Assembly (NCBI RefSeq): GCF_040047665.1
Contig: NZ_CP157355.1
Location: forward strand, 372,001-436,000
Length of the DNA: 64,000 nucleotides
Reading direction: 5' to 3'
From: Chitinibacter sp. FCG-7
GTDB taxonomy: Bacteria; Pseudomonadota; Gammaproteobacteria; Burkholderiales; Chitinibacteraceae
The notes under the pieces were generated by a model. It had not been told where the DNA came from, did not search any database, and saw nothing but the letters and a program-made list of their open reading frames with translations. Position numbers and translations under genes: made by a program. This document shows, piece after piece, positions 1 to 9,168 of the stretch; positions within the stretch are counted from its first letter, which is position 1, and every line of letters starts with the position of its first letter.

Positions 1-46
1 CGTGAATCAGATTGCCATGGATCAAATCGCCATCAAGTGCAGTCAT
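1..46 (-). CDS. Partial CDS, first 15 codons, probably the next ast gene (astD?)
   Basis: An ATG at 46 on the minus strand follows the astA stop by three bases and is preceded by an AAGGGG ribosome site inside the astA end. The reading frame (MTALDGDLIHGNLIH) stays open to the window edge. In ast operons astA is often followed by succinylglutamate-semialdehyde dehydrogenase (astD), whose N-terminus often reads like an I-x-G motif. The assignment is inference from position; only 15 residues are visible. Confidence 0.45.
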   Translation of the reverse strand, partial: MTALDGDLIHGNLIH

Positions 47-49
47 TAC

Positions 50-1072
50 TTACCCCTTAGCAGAGAGTACAACGGCGCGCACACTCGCCCCGTCTTCAAG
101 ATTAAGTCGTTGCAAGACATCGGCAGTTAGCGGCAGGCTGTCTTCCAATGGCCGCGTGTAGGCTATCGTTGCGCGAAAATCGGCCACTTCACCATTGCTC
201 ACTAGCCAGGCTGTACCGTTTTTGGGTGGATGCGCCACGGCCAGACTCTGATAGACGCGGCTGTCTTTGACGGCGCGTATCGTGTCGCGCGGGCATTCCA
301 GGCTGGGGCCAGCGTCAAAAATATCGATATAGCCCTGATAGCGAAATCCTTCGGCTTCGAGCATCGCGCGTGCTGGCATGGTGGCCGGGTGGACGTGGCC
401 AATGGCCGCCTGCGCCTCGTCAGACAACAGACAGGTATAAATCGGGTATTTGGGCATCAACTCGGCGATAAACGATTTGCTGCCGACATAGGACAGAAAA
501 TCAGCGCGGGCGAAGTCCATTTTGAAAAAATGCCGCCCCAGACTTTCCCAGAACGGCGAGCGGCCAGCTTCATCCGACACGCCGCGCATTTCGGCGATAA
601 CTCGCGGGCTAAAACGCTCAGGGCTGGCGGCCATAAATAAAAAGCGCGATTTGGACAGCAAAGCACCATTGCCGTCTTTGCGATAATCGGGAGCTAAAAA
701 CAGCGTGCATAGCTCGCTGGCACCGGTGAGATCGGACGTTAAAAACAGCGTCGGCAGCTGCTTATAGATATCGAGCTCGCGCGAAGCATGTACCGACAAA
801 CCGACGCGGTAGTTGTACCAGGTGTCGTCCATACCGACTGCGCCTTCGATGCCGCAAATGCCAGCCAAAGCCCCGGTTTCATCGTCTTCGAGCGCAAACA
901 GATAGCTCGCCTGCCCCAGCTCGGGTTCGCCATTGAGGCTGGCGATGCTGGCCTCAATGCGTTTGGTAAATCGCTCTGGATTGGCCTGCAAAGTGGTGAC
1001 GCCCACACCTGCGCTGCTGGCCAGCGCCAGAATTGCATCAAGATCGGAAAGACGGGTGGGACGGATCAGCAT
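50..1072 (-). CDS. astA: Arginine N-succinyltransferase
   Basis: Catalyses the first step of the AST arginine-degradation pathway, transferring succinyl from succinyl-CoA to the alpha-amino group of arginine in the cytosol. The 340-residue product has the family length and conserved blocks: an N-terminal IRP..SDLDAI segment, DTWYNYRVG, SSELCTLFLAP-like (here ASELCTLFLAPDYRK), GNGALLSKSRFLFMA, AEMRGVSDE, FFKMDFARADF and EGFRYQGYIDIFD. The open frame runs upstream to a TTG at 1099, but family members begin close to the ATG at 1072 (MLIRPTRL), so that start is preferred; its ribosome site is weak. It is probably co-transcribed with the gene at the left window edge. There is no sign of damage. 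Confidence 0.95.
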   Translation of the reverse strand: MLIRPTRLSDLDAILALASSAGVGVTTLQANPERFTKRIEASIASLNGEPELGQASYLFALEDDETGALAGICGIEGAVGMDDTWYNYRVGLSVHASRELDIYKQLPTLFLTSDLTGASELCTLFLAPDYRKDGNGALLSKSRFLFMAASPERFSPRVIAEMRGVSDEAGRSPFWESLGRHFFKMDFARADFLSYVGSKSFIAELMPKYPIYTCLLSDEAQAAIGHVHPATMPARAMLEAEGFRYQGYIDIFDAGPSLECPRDTIRAVKDSRVYQSLAVAHPPKNGTAWLVSNGEVADFRATIAYTRPLEDSLPLTADVLQRLNLEDGASVRAVVLSAKG

Positions 1073-1211
1073 TGAGATAAGCCTAAGGTCGAAAGACAAG
1101 ACTTACTCAATGTAGCAAAGGCCTATTGCAAAGCGTATTGGGTCTATCCGCAAGGGATGAAAGGCAGCCAGAGCTGGTTCAGCACCGCTGTAAAGCTCAG
1201 GCAGACAAAGC

Positions 1212-1748
1212 CTAGTTCCTGAGCAGCAGGCTGCGCGCGCCCTCAAAGCGGCTGGCAAAATAGCTATTGCTCATCGACTCGATCCGCACCTTGCCCTTGC
1301 TCGACGGCGCGTGGATGAAATTGCCATCGCCCAGATAAATGCCCACATGCGAGAAAGGCCGGCCCAGCGTATTGAAGAAAACCAGATCGCCCGGGCGCAA
1401 ATCGGCACGATCTATCGTGCGGGTGGCTTGCGCCATTTCGGCGGCGGTACGCGGCAGATCGAGCTGCAGCGCATTTTTATAGACATATTTAACCAGGCCA
1501 CTGCAATCGAGACCGGCTTCCGGGTTATTGCCACCAAACTGGTAGCCGGTATCGAGCAAACCAAGCGCCACCATAATGACTTCGCGTGCATCGCCATTGA
1601 CCTGAATTTTGCTTAGGCTGGGCTTGGAGGGTATAGGCTTGTGGGGCTTACTGGATGAGGGTTTGGTGCTGCTACACCCCCAGAGTATTGAGCCCAGCAC
1701 CAGCAAGACTGTGAGCGAGCGGGCGATTTTGATTGTGCGCTTAAACAT
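1212..1748 (-). CDS. NlpC/P60-family lipoprotein (Spr/MepS-like peptidoglycan endopeptidase)
   Basis: A 178-residue protein predicted to be an outer-membrane-anchored murein endopeptidase that cuts peptide cross-links during wall growth. A signal peptide ends in the lipobox LWGC (Cys25), followed by a Ser/Lys/Pro-rich linker (26-47). The NlpC/P60 domain fills about 52-175, with Cys82 in LDCSG, His134 in SHVGIYLG and His146 in FIHAP as the Cys-His-His triad. Its start overlaps the end of the upstream deacetylase gene by 8 bp, so the two are likely translated from one message. Family identification is secure; the exact bond cleaved is inferred. Confidence 0.9.
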   Translation of the reverse strand: MFKRTIKIARSLTVLLVLGSILWGCSSTKPSSSKPHKPIPSKPSLSKIQVNGDAREVIMVALGLLDTGYQFGGNNPEAGLDCSGLVKYVYKNALQLDLPRTAAEMAQATRTIDRADLRPGDLVFFNTLGRPFSHVGIYLGDGNFIHAPSSKGKVRIESMSNSYFASRFEGARSLLLRN

Positions 1749-2679
1749 CGGCCAGCACTTTGATGTGTTCGGTCACGCTACGCGCCAGCGCGGATAAATC
1801 GTAACCGCCTTCCAGCAAGGACACGATGCGCTTTTGGGCGTGCGTTTCAGCCACTTTCATCAGCTGCTTGGTCACCCAGGCATAATCGGCCTCAACCAGC
1901 CCCATCGAACCCATATCGTCCTCCAGATGCGCGTCAAAACCGGCCGAAATCAGCAGCAATTGCGGGGCAAAATCGTTGAGCGTAGGCAGCCATTTTTCCA
2001 GTACCACCTCGCGAAACTCGGCACCACGGCTGGCACGCGGCATGGCCACATTGAGCATATTGGCACCTTTGGGTACATCGCCGCAGTAAGGGAAAAACGG
2101 ATGTTGGAAAATGCTGACCATCAGCACGCGGGGCTCGTCGTAAAAAGCGTCTTCGGTGCCATTGCCGTGATGGACGTCAAAATCGACAATCGCCACACGC
2201 TCCAGGCCGTATTGCGCAATCGCATGCCGTGCTGCCACAGCAATATTATTGAAAAAACAGAAACCCATGCCGCGCTCGCGTTCGGCATGATGCCCCGGCG
2301 GGCGAATCAGGCAAAATGCGTTTTGCGCTTTGCCGCTCATGACCATATCGACGGCCTGCACCCCGGCGCCAGCGGCATAGTAGGCGGCGTTGAGTGAATA
2401 GGGATTCATCGCGGTATCGGGCTCCAGATGCACATGACCGGTGGCCGGAGACATCAGCGCCAGCTTGTCCAGATAGGCTTCGGGATGAACGCGGGCGAGC
2501 TGCTCGCGGGTGGCAGGGTTGGCATTGATGTGTAATAAATAGTCCCAGATGCCCGAGGCCATCAATCGGTCGCTGATCGCCGCAATCCGCTCCGGACATT
2601 CCGGATGCCCTTTTCCCATTTCATGCATACTGCATGCAGAATGGCCGATCAATGCAGTTGCGCCGCTAGAACCGTACAA
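1741..2679 (-). CDS. Histone-deacetylase-family zinc amidohydrolase
   Basis: A 312-residue member of the class II HDAC/acetylpolyamine-amidohydrolase superfamily, which hydrolyses acetyl-lysine or acetylpolyamine amides. Visible active-site features are the His-His pair in PPGHHAE (His130/131), the zinc ligands Asp168 and His170 in VDFDVHHGNG and Asp249 in AGFDAH, and the EGGYD tyrosine near residue 291. The start is a TTG with an AGGTAA site 9 bp upstream. The next ATG would remove the conserved LIGH segment, so TTG is preferred. Bacterial substrates are generally unknown, so no specific substrate is claimed. Overlaps the downstream NlpC/P60 gene. Confidence 0.9.
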   Translation of the reverse strand: MYGSSGATALIGHSACSMHEMGKGHPECPERIAAISDRLMASGIWDYLLHINANPATREQLARVHPEAYLDKLALMSPATGHVHLEPDTAMNPYSLNAAYYAAGAGVQAVDMVMSGKAQNAFCLIRPPGHHAERERGMGFCFFNNIAVAARHAIAQYGLERVAIVDFDVHHGNGTEDAFYDEPRVLMVSIFQHPFFPYCGDVPKGANMLNVAMPRASRGAEFREVVLEKWLPTLNDFAPQLLLISAGFDAHLEDDMGSMGLVEADYAWVTKQLMKVAETHAQKRIVSLLEGGYDLSALARSVTEHIKVLADV

Positions 2680-2849
2680 TGGCTTTACCTATTTAGCTGT
2701 ATGCTTTCAAATACCAAAGCAAAAGTTTTCACCCATCGATGCTTGGCCTGGCCGCAGTGTTTGAATTGCCCAGAGTCAGCACCTTGCCCGAAAACTTTTG
2801 TCTGTCTAATGTTTCTAAAGTTTACGCCCCAGACGCAGTGAGGAAAAGA

Positions 2850-3782
2850 ATGACACCCCAAAGTCGTGAAATGTTGCAACGCTTGCATCAGGCCGAGCAG
2901 CAGCTCAATCAGATCATTCTGGGCAAAGCCGCCACCATGCGCCTGGCGCTGATCGGCATTCTGGCGCGCGGCCATCTGCTGCTGGAAGACGTACCCGGTG
3001 TGGGCAAAACCACGATGGCGCATGCTCTGGCTACTGTGCTCGGGCTGCGCTTTGCCCGGGTGCAATTTACCAGCGATCTGCTGCCAGCCGATTTGCTCGG
3101 TGTTTCAGTTTACGAGCGCAGTGCGGAGGCGTTCCGCTTTCATCCCGGACCGATTTTCACCCAGGTATTGCTGGCCGACGAGATCAACCGCGCCACGCCC
3201 AAAACCCAGTCTGCGCTACTGGAAGCCATGGCCGAGCAGCAAGTGACGATAGACGGCGAGACAAACGCACTGCCAACGCCGTTTTTTGTGATCGCCACCC
3301 AAAACCCTCAGGCCCAGATTGGTACTTTTGATTTGCCCGAATCGCAGCTGGACCGGTTTTTACTCCGATTGGAGCTGGGCTATCCGGACGCCAAAGCCGA
3401 GCGCGCCTTATTGCAGGGCATCAGCCGTCAGGATGTACTCGCCCGGCTGAGCCCCATGCTGTCTGCCGAGCAATTGCAAGAAGCGCAACAGGATATTGCG
3501 CAGATCAAGCTGGCCGAACCCTTGCTCGATTATATTCAGGCGCTGATTTCGGCCACCCGGGAAGACCAGCGCTTTAGTTGCGGCCTGTCACCACGCGCCG
3601 CGCTGGGTCTGGTACAAGCCTGCAAGGCCAGCGCCTGGCTGGAAGCGCGCAGCATGGTGATTCCTGAGGACGTGCAGCGGGTTTTCCCAGCACTGGCCGG
3701 ACATCGGTTGATTCTGCGTCAAAGCGGGCGCTCTGACCCGCATATTGCCGAACAGCTGATGTACAGCGTAGCGATACCGTAA
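2850..3782 (+). CDS. MoxR-family AAA+ ATPase
   Basis: A 310-residue AAA+ chaperone-like ATPase of the MoxR group. Walker A is at about 48-55 (PGVGKTT) and Walker B at about 107-113 (LLADEINR), followed by the sensor-1 block IATQNP and a C-terminal AAA lid. The ATG at 2850 has a strong GAGGAAAAG ribosome site, whereas the open frame extends upstream to 2739 without family similarity, so 2850 is chosen. It is followed directly by DUF58 and TgpA genes, the common moxR-DUF58-transglutaminase cassette. In that context MoxR proteins are thought to help mature or remodel partner proteins; the target is unknown. Confidence 0.93.
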   Translation: MTPQSREMLQRLHQAEQQLNQIILGKAATMRLALIGILARGHLLLEDVPGVGKTTMAHALATVLGLRFARVQFTSDLLPADLLGVSVYERSAEAFRFHPGPIFTQVLLADEINRATPKTQSALLEAMAEQQVTIDGETNALPTPFFVIATQNPQAQIGTFDLPESQLDRFLLRLELGYPDAKAERALLQGISRQDVLARLSPMLSAEQLQEAQQDIAQIKLAEPLLDYIQALISATREDQRFSCGLSPRAALGLVQACKASAWLEARSMVIPEDVQRVFPALAGHRLILRQSGRSDPHIAEQLMYSVAIP

Positions 3783-4763
3783 ATGCCGATCCCCGCTGCA
3801 CTCCTGTCATTCTGGCGGCCCTACTGGCAACGTTTTCTGGCCCGACGTCACCCCGTCGAGAGCGGTAAAGTGCGCATACGCCACCAGCGTTTGTATATCC
3901 TGCCTACCTTATATGGGCTGGGTTTTGGCATGATTTTCATCACCATGCTGGTGGGCGCGCTCAATTATCAGCTCAGTCTGGGGTTTTTCTTTGCCTTTTT
4001 GCTGCTGGGGATTGCGCATGCGATTTTGCTGCGCACTTACGCCAATTTGCTGGGGCTGCAGCTCAGTTGCGGCACGCCGATTCCGGTATTTGCTGGTGAA
4101 AATGCCTATTTTCCGCTTACTTTGCTTAATGAAAAACGCCAGCCGCGTTTTGGCGTCACCATTCAAGCCAGGCAACAAGCCGAATCGGCCAGCACGCATA
4201 TTCCCGGGCAGGATCATCAACTGCTGGCCCTGCCGGTACAAACCCGGCTGCGCGGCGTGCTGGCTCTGCCCCGCCTGACGATCAGCAGCACCATGCCGCT
4301 GGGTTTTTTTCGCTGCTGGACGTATCTGGTACTTGATGGCGTGGCGCTGGTTTATCCGCAGCCCGAACCGGACCCGCCCCCCCTACCCGATCACGGCACA
4401 TTAAGCGACGGCAAAAAAATGCAGGCCAGCGGCAACGAGGATTTTGCTGGCTTGCGCGAGTTTCAGCGTGGCGATGCGCTGCATGATATTGCCTGGAAAC
4501 AAAGCGCGCGCACCGAACAAATCCTGATCCGCCAACATCAATCGCCGATTGGTGCCACGCTCTGGCTCAATTTTGACGAACTGGCAGGCCTGCCCGTTGA
4601 AGTGCGGCTATCGCGCCTTACAGCCTGGATATTGCAGGCCGAAAGCACCCAGCGCCCTTACGGGCTGGCTTTACCCGCGCAGCAATTCCCACCCGCTCTG
4701 GGCCACGATCATTTACATCGCTGCCTGAGCGCGCTGGCGCAGTACCCGGGAGGCGTGACATGA
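3783..4763 (+). CDS. DUF58-domain membrane protein
   Basis: A 326-residue protein with two closely spaced hydrophobic segments at about 36-85. The DUF58 signature GNEDFAGLREFQRGDALHDI lies at about 217-236 and is followed by AWKQSART. It starts one base after the MoxR stop and overlaps the tgpA start by 4 bp (ATGA), so the three genes form one operon. DUF58 proteins are consistent partners of MoxR ATPases, but their biochemical activity is not established. The product is probably anchored in the inner membrane with the DUF58 domain in the cytosol (inferred). Confidence 0.88.
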   Translation: MPIPAALLSFWRPYWQRFLARRHPVESGKVRIRHQRLYILPTLYGLGFGMIFITMLVGALNYQLSLGFFFAFLLLGIAHAILLRTYANLLGLQLSCGTPIPVFAGENAYFPLTLLNEKRQPRFGVTIQARQQAESASTHIPGQDHQLLALPVQTRLRGVLALPRLTISSTMPLGFFRCWTYLVLDGVALVYPQPEPDPPPLPDHGTLSDGKKMQASGNEDFAGLREFQRGDALHDIAWKQSARTEQILIRQHQSPIGATLWLNFDELAGLPVEVRLSRLTAWILQAESTQRPYGLALPAQQFPPALGHDHLHRCLSALAQYPGGVT

Positions 4764-6727
4764 CTCCGTCACGATTGCGGCTGGTCAGCGCCAGCGATTT
4801 GCAATGGCTGGGCGGCGCGCTGGCGCTCAGCTGTTTTCCACATTTGCTGGAACAACCCCTCTGGCTGGCGCTCAGCCTGGCGGCTATTTTGCTGCTACTC
4901 ACGCGGCTGAGCGCCGATCAGCGTGCGCGCCTGCCGCGCTACAGCCACCTGATGCTGGGTGCGGTTGTCGCTGTACTGGTATTTCAAGCCTACCACACGC
5001 TGGTCGGTCGTGAAGGCGGCGTAGCCATTCTGATGGCGCTCAGCATTGTCAAACTGCTGGAGACCCGCACGCTGCGCGATGTTCGCGCTTTGCTGTTGCT
5101 GATTTTTTTGCTTTCGGGCATGGCTTTATTGCATGGTCAGGCACCGTGGCAGGCAGCCTACGCTTTGCTAAGCACGCTGGCTGCTCTGTATGTCGCCCAG
5201 CGCATTGAGCTGGATAGCACACTCCCCATGGGTATTAATCTGAAAATCTCATCCAGAATGATTCTGGAAGGTATACCCATTGCTATCCTGCTATTTGTCC
5301 TTTTCCCCCGCCTGCCTGCACCATTGTGGGCGATTCCTGATCATTTAAGTGCCAAAACGGGTCTTTCTGGCGATCAGATGACGCCGGGCAGCATCGGCAA
5401 TATGATCCAGGATGAAAGTGTTGCTTTCCGTGTCAGCTTCAAGGATCAAGCCCCCTCTCAGGCACAAATGTACTGGCGCGGGCCGGTCTTCGAGGATTTT
5501 GACGGCATCAGCTGGCAACCGGCCTACGGCCGAAATAGCGATCAGAATACCTTGCGCTTTCAGGCCGTGCCGCAAATCATTGGTGAAGGTGAGATTTACA
5601 GCTACAGCGTCACGCTGGAACCGCATCAGCAAAGCTGGTTGCTGGCACTGGATATGCCAACGCAAATCCCAGCCAACGCCAATCTGAGCAATCGCCTGCA
5701 AATAGTCAGCAATCAGGTGGTCAGCGAGAAAAAACGCATCGCGCTGAGCGCACAACTCAGCTGGCGCACGGTGAACGACAGCCCGCACCAAATCGAGCGC
5801 AGCTTACTCCTGCCCGCCGATCTAAACCCGAAAAGCCGTGCACTCGCCTTGGGCTGGGCTCATCTGCCGCCCCGGCAACGTGTAGCCGCCGCGCTCAATT
5901 GGCTGCGTAATAATGATTTCAGCTACACCCTTAGCCCACCGATACTCAGCAGCCGCCACCGCGTCGACGAGTTTTTATTTACCCACCGGCAAGGCTTTTG
6001 CGAACACTACGCCAGCGCGTTTACTTTCCTGATGCGGGCCGCCGGTGTCCCCGCGCGGGTGGTCACTGGCTATCAGGGCGCACAACAAAATGCCGACTAC
6101 TGGATAGTCCGGCAAGCTGACGCACACGCCTGGACTGAAGTCTGGTATGCCGATCAGGGGTGGCAGCGCGTGGATCCCACTTTTGTGATTGCTCCTTCTC
6201 GTATTACGGCAGGTATAGGATTGAGCATTGATAGTAGCGAGCTACCCTTTATGATGCGCCAGGATAATGCCTGGCTTAGAACTCTGCGCCTGAAGGCGGA
6301 TGTCCTCGTTCACGGTTGGAATCAATGGGTGGTGGGGTACGATCAGAAACGCCAGAATGAGTTACTGAAAAAACTGGGGATTGATGATTTTCTATCCAGC
6401 GCCTTTTTGCTATGGCTGATGGGTGGGCTATTGACGATTCTGGGCGGTTTTGCCGCATGGCTGCTGTATAAAAACCAGCCGCCACGCCCTGACGCCGCCA
6501 GCCGTCTCTTTCGGCGTTTTCTCCGCAAACTCGCGCCGCTGGACAAAGCCGCTAGCGAAACCGCGCAAGCCTTTGCAGCACGAGCTCAGGCGCAATACCC
6601 GCATCTAACCCAGCACATTAAGGCGATCACACACCTCTATCTCAATGCTCGCTACGGCAATGACCCGGCCGCCTTGCAAGCACTTGAACAAGCAGTCCGG
6701 CAAATGCCGCGGGCCCGCCAGCCTTGA
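4760..6727 (+). CDS. tgpA: TgpA-like transglutaminase-fold membrane protein
   Basis: A 655-residue inner-membrane protein. A multi-spanning N-terminal DUF3488 region (about 1-190) is followed by a periplasmic transglutaminase-like domain with Cys414 (QGFCEHYASAF), His456 (DAHAWTEVW) and an Asp near 471 (WQRVDPT). Another transmembrane helix (about 555-575) and a DUF4129-like cytosolic tail complete it. TgpA of Pseudomonas has this architecture and transglutaminase activity. All three catalytic residues are present. Last gene of the moxR-DUF58-tgpA operon, followed by a GC-rich hairpin at 6733-6752. Confidence 0.9.
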   Translation: MTPSRLRLVSASDLQWLGGALALSCFPHLLEQPLWLALSLAAILLLLTRLSADQRARLPRYSHLMLGAVVAVLVFQAYHTLVGREGGVAILMALSIVKLLETRTLRDVRALLLLIFLLSGMALLHGQAPWQAAYALLSTLAALYVAQRIELDSTLPMGINLKISSRMILEGIPIAILLFVLFPRLPAPLWAIPDHLSAKTGLSGDQMTPGSIGNMIQDESVAFRVSFKDQAPSQAQMYWRGPVFEDFDGISWQPAYGRNSDQNTLRFQAVPQIIGEGEIYSYSVTLEPHQQSWLLALDMPTQIPANANLSNRLQIVSNQVVSEKKRIALSAQLSWRTVNDSPHQIERSLLLPADLNPKSRALALGWAHLPPRQRVAAALNWLRNNDFSYTLSPPILSSRHRVDEFLFTHRQGFCEHYASAFTFLMRAAGVPARVVTGYQGAQQNADYWIVRQADAHAWTEVWYADQGWQRVDPTFVIAPSRITAGIGLSIDSSELPFMMRQDNAWLRTLRLKADVLVHGWNQWVVGYDQKRQNELLKKLGIDDFLSSAFLLWLMGGLLTILGGFAAWLLYKNQPPRPDAASRLFRRFLRKLAPLDKAASETAQAFAARAQAQYPHLTQHIKAITHLYLNARYGNDPAALQALEQAVRQMPRARQP

Positions 6728-6732
6728 AAAAC

Positions 6733-6752
6733 GGGCTGTCGAACGACAGCCC
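6733..6752 (+). terminator. GC-rich hairpin after tgpA (weak terminator candidate)
   Basis: Perfect 9-bp stem GGGCTGTCG/CGACAGCCC with a two-base loop, six bases after the tgpA stop. No T-run follows, so intrinsic termination is uncertain; it could also be a 3'-end stabilising stem. Confidence 0.45.
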
Positions 6753-6941
6753 AAACAGCGACTCCGACTTGCCCCGCAGGAAACTTTCACGTCACACCAC
6801 CGTCATAGTCGGCCAAGGCTATGCCTCAAATCAATCCCAGCTCACATCGGACGGACAAAAGACCGTAATTCGGTAGATTTTAATAGCTTCAAAGGCTAGA
6901 ATGATCCGCCTTTGTTGGGCTTACAAACGGAAACTATTTTT

Positions 6942-7265
6942 ATGTTTATCACACCTGCATTCGCATCGGCCGCTCCGGCAGAGCCAAACGCGTTCATGTC
7001 TTTCTTGCCAATGATCGTGATCTTCGTGATTTTCTGGTTCTTGATGATTCGTCCGCAACAGAAAAAAGCCAAAGAACACCAAGCCATGCTCGGCGCGCTG
7101 CAAAAGGGCGATGAAGTAACCACCAGCAGCGGCATGCTGGGCCGTATCAGCAAACTGAACGATCAGTACGTGACTCTGGAAGTAGCCGACGGTGTTGAAG
7201 TTGTTATCCAGCGCGCGGCGATTGGCCAGCGCCTGGAAAAAGGCACTTTGAAAGCAAACAAGTAA
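6942..7265 (+). CDS. yajC: Preprotein translocase subunit YajC
   Basis: A 107-residue small inner-membrane protein that associates with SecDF and the SecYEG channel. A single membrane helix (about 19-40, FLPMIVIFVIFWFLMIRP) is followed by the conserved cytosolic KAKEHQ...L..GD.V.T..G..G.I segment. The ATG at 6942 (MFITPAFA) gives the usual family length; an upstream in-frame start at 6912 adds residues not seen in the family. It lies 58 bp before secD, the classical yajC-secD-secF arrangement. Confidence 0.95.
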   Translation: MFITPAFASAAPAEPNAFMSFLPMIVIFVIFWFLMIRPQQKKAKEHQAMLGALQKGDEVTTSSGMLGRISKLNDQYVTLEVADGVEVVIQRAAIGQRLEKGTLKANK

Positions 7266-7323
7266 TCCACAAAATAATACTAACCGAGCTGGCGGCAGCC
7301 TTGCCGCAGCTCAGGGGTTCAGC

Positions 7324-9153
7324 ATGAATCGCTATCCACTCTGGAAGTATGTCCTCCTGATTGTCACGCTTGTCCTGGCAACTTTGTACACCCTCCCCAA
7401 TTTCTTTGGCGAAAGCCCGGCAGTCCAGGTTTCCAGCGGACGGGTCACGGTTAAAGTGACTGATGCCATGGTGCAGCAAGCCAGCAAAATTGCGGCAGCT
7501 GCAGGCGTGACACCGATCGACGCTTACTTCGAGGCGGGCTCGGTCAAGCTGCGGTTTAAAGACACCGACAGCCAGATCAAGGCCAAGGATGCGATTCAAG
7601 CTGCTCTGGGTAGTGATTATGTAATTGCACTGAATCTGGTTTCAGACACACCCGCCTGGCTGGCCAAACTGCACGCCAAACCCATGGTTCTGGGTCTGGA
7701 CTTGCGCGGCGGTGTGCACTTTCTGCTTGAAGTGGACATGAAAGCGGCGGTCGACAAAGCGCTGGAAAAAACCGCTGGCGACATTCGCCGCGACCTGAAA
7801 GCCAAGAAGGTGCGTTACGGCAAAATCAGCAAGGAACGTGACCGCGTCGAAGTTCAACTGCGCGACGCCGAAACGCTGGCAGCAGCCAACAAGGCGCTGC
7901 GTGACACGCTGGTCAATCTGAAAGTTGAAACGGTGAGTAGTGATGGCAATTACAAACTGATCGTTACCTATCCAGAAGCGGCTTTGCTGCAACTGAAAAA
8001 TGACGCAGTCAAACAGAACATTACTACCTTGCATAACCGGGTGAACGAATTAGGCGTCGCCGAGCCGGTAATTCAGCAACAAGGTGAAGGCCGTATCGTT
8101 GTCCAGCTGCCAGGCGTGCAAGACACCGCCAAGGCCAAAGACATTCTGGGCCGCACTGCCACACTGGAAGTTCGGCTGGTTGAAGATGATCAAGCCAAGC
8201 TGGCCGAAGCAATCAATGGCAATGTGCCAGCCGGCTTCGAGCTGATGACCGAGCGCCGTGGCAGCGAGGGTGAAAGTGTGCCTATCTTACTGCGCAAGGA
8301 AGTGGAGCTGACCGGTGAAAACATCAACGATGCGCAAGCTGGTTTTGATGAACAAAACGCCCCTGCGGTGCATCTGGGTCTGGATGCAACAGGAGCATCC
8401 ATCTTCAAGGATCTGACACGCGAAAACGTGAACAAACGTATTGCGATGATTCTGGTTGAAAAAGGCAAAGGCGAAGTTGTCACTGCGCCTGTGGTGCGCG
8501 GCGAAATTGGCGGTGGCCGGGTGCAGATTTCAGGCTCGATGAATGTTACCGAAGCCAACGACACCGCCCTGCTGCTGCGCGCGGGCTCGCTAGCTGCGCC
8601 GATGGATATTGTTGAAGAACGCACCATTGGTCCTTCACTGGGTAAGGAAAACATCAGCAAGGGCTTTAACTCTACGCTGTATGGTTTTGCCGCAATTGCA
8701 ATTTTCATGATGATTTACTACCGCGTCTTCGGTGTGGTTTCCACGCTGGCACTGGGCGCAAATCTGTTGTTCCTGATCGCGCTGCTGTCATTGCTGGGCG
8801 TCACGCTCACTTTGCCGGGTATTGCGGCGATTGCCTTGACGCTGGGGATGGCGATTGACTCGAACGTACTGATTAATGAGCGGGTACGTGAAGAGTTACG
8901 CGATGGACAAAGCCCGCATATGGCAATCCAGAATGGTTATCAGCACGCATTCGACACCATCTTGGATTCGAATATCACCACGCTGATCGCGGGTCTAGCC
9001 TTGCTGATTTTCGGCTCGGGTGCGGTTCGCGGTTTTGCCTGGGTGCATTGCCTGGGGATTATGACCTCGATGTTCAGCGCGGTATTCGTATCCCGCGCCC
9101 TGATTAATCTGATTTATGGCCGCCGTCGCAACTTGACTACGCTGTCAGTGTAA
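7324..9153 (+). CDS. secD: Protein translocase subunit SecD
   Basis: A 609-residue RND-superfamily subunit that, with SecF, uses the proton gradient to pull secreted proteins into the periplasm. It has an N-terminal membrane helix, the GLDLRGGVHFLLEVD block at about 121-135, large periplasmic P1 domains, and a five-helix C-terminal membrane bundle with the conserved GMAIDSNVLINERVREEL segment (about 513-530). Length and motifs are normal. The start has an AGGGG site. It is followed after 15 bp by secF. Confidence 0.97.
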   Translation: MNRYPLWKYVLLIVTLVLATLYTLPNFFGESPAVQVSSGRVTVKVTDAMVQQASKIAAAAGVTPIDAYFEAGSVKLRFKDTDSQIKAKDAIQAALGSDYVIALNLVSDTPAWLAKLHAKPMVLGLDLRGGVHFLLEVDMKAAVDKALEKTAGDIRRDLKAKKVRYGKISKERDRVEVQLRDAETLAAANKALRDTLVNLKVETVSSDGNYKLIVTYPEAALLQLKNDAVKQNITTLHNRVNELGVAEPVIQQQGEGRIVVQLPGVQDTAKAKDILGRTATLEVRLVEDDQAKLAEAINGNVPAGFELMTERRGSEGESVPILLRKEVELTGENINDAQAGFDEQNAPAVHLGLDATGASIFKDLTRENVNKRIAMILVEKGKGEVVTAPVVRGEIGGGRVQISGSMNVTEANDTALLLRAGSLAAPMDIVEERTIGPSLGKENISKGFNSTLYGFAAIAIFMMIYYRVFGVVSTLALGANLLFLIALLSLLGVTLTLPGIAAIALTLGMAIDSNVLINERVREELRDGQSPHMAIQNGYQHAFDTILDSNITTLIAGLALLIFGSGAVRGFAWVHCLGIMTSMFSAVFVSRALINLIYGRRRNLTTLSV

Positions 9154-9168
9154 GAGCGGGAGATTAAA

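Noticed and set aside
1834..2397. Plus-strand ORF of 187 codons opposite the deacetylase gene
   Set aside because: Antisense of a well-supported gene; His/Arg-rich noise.
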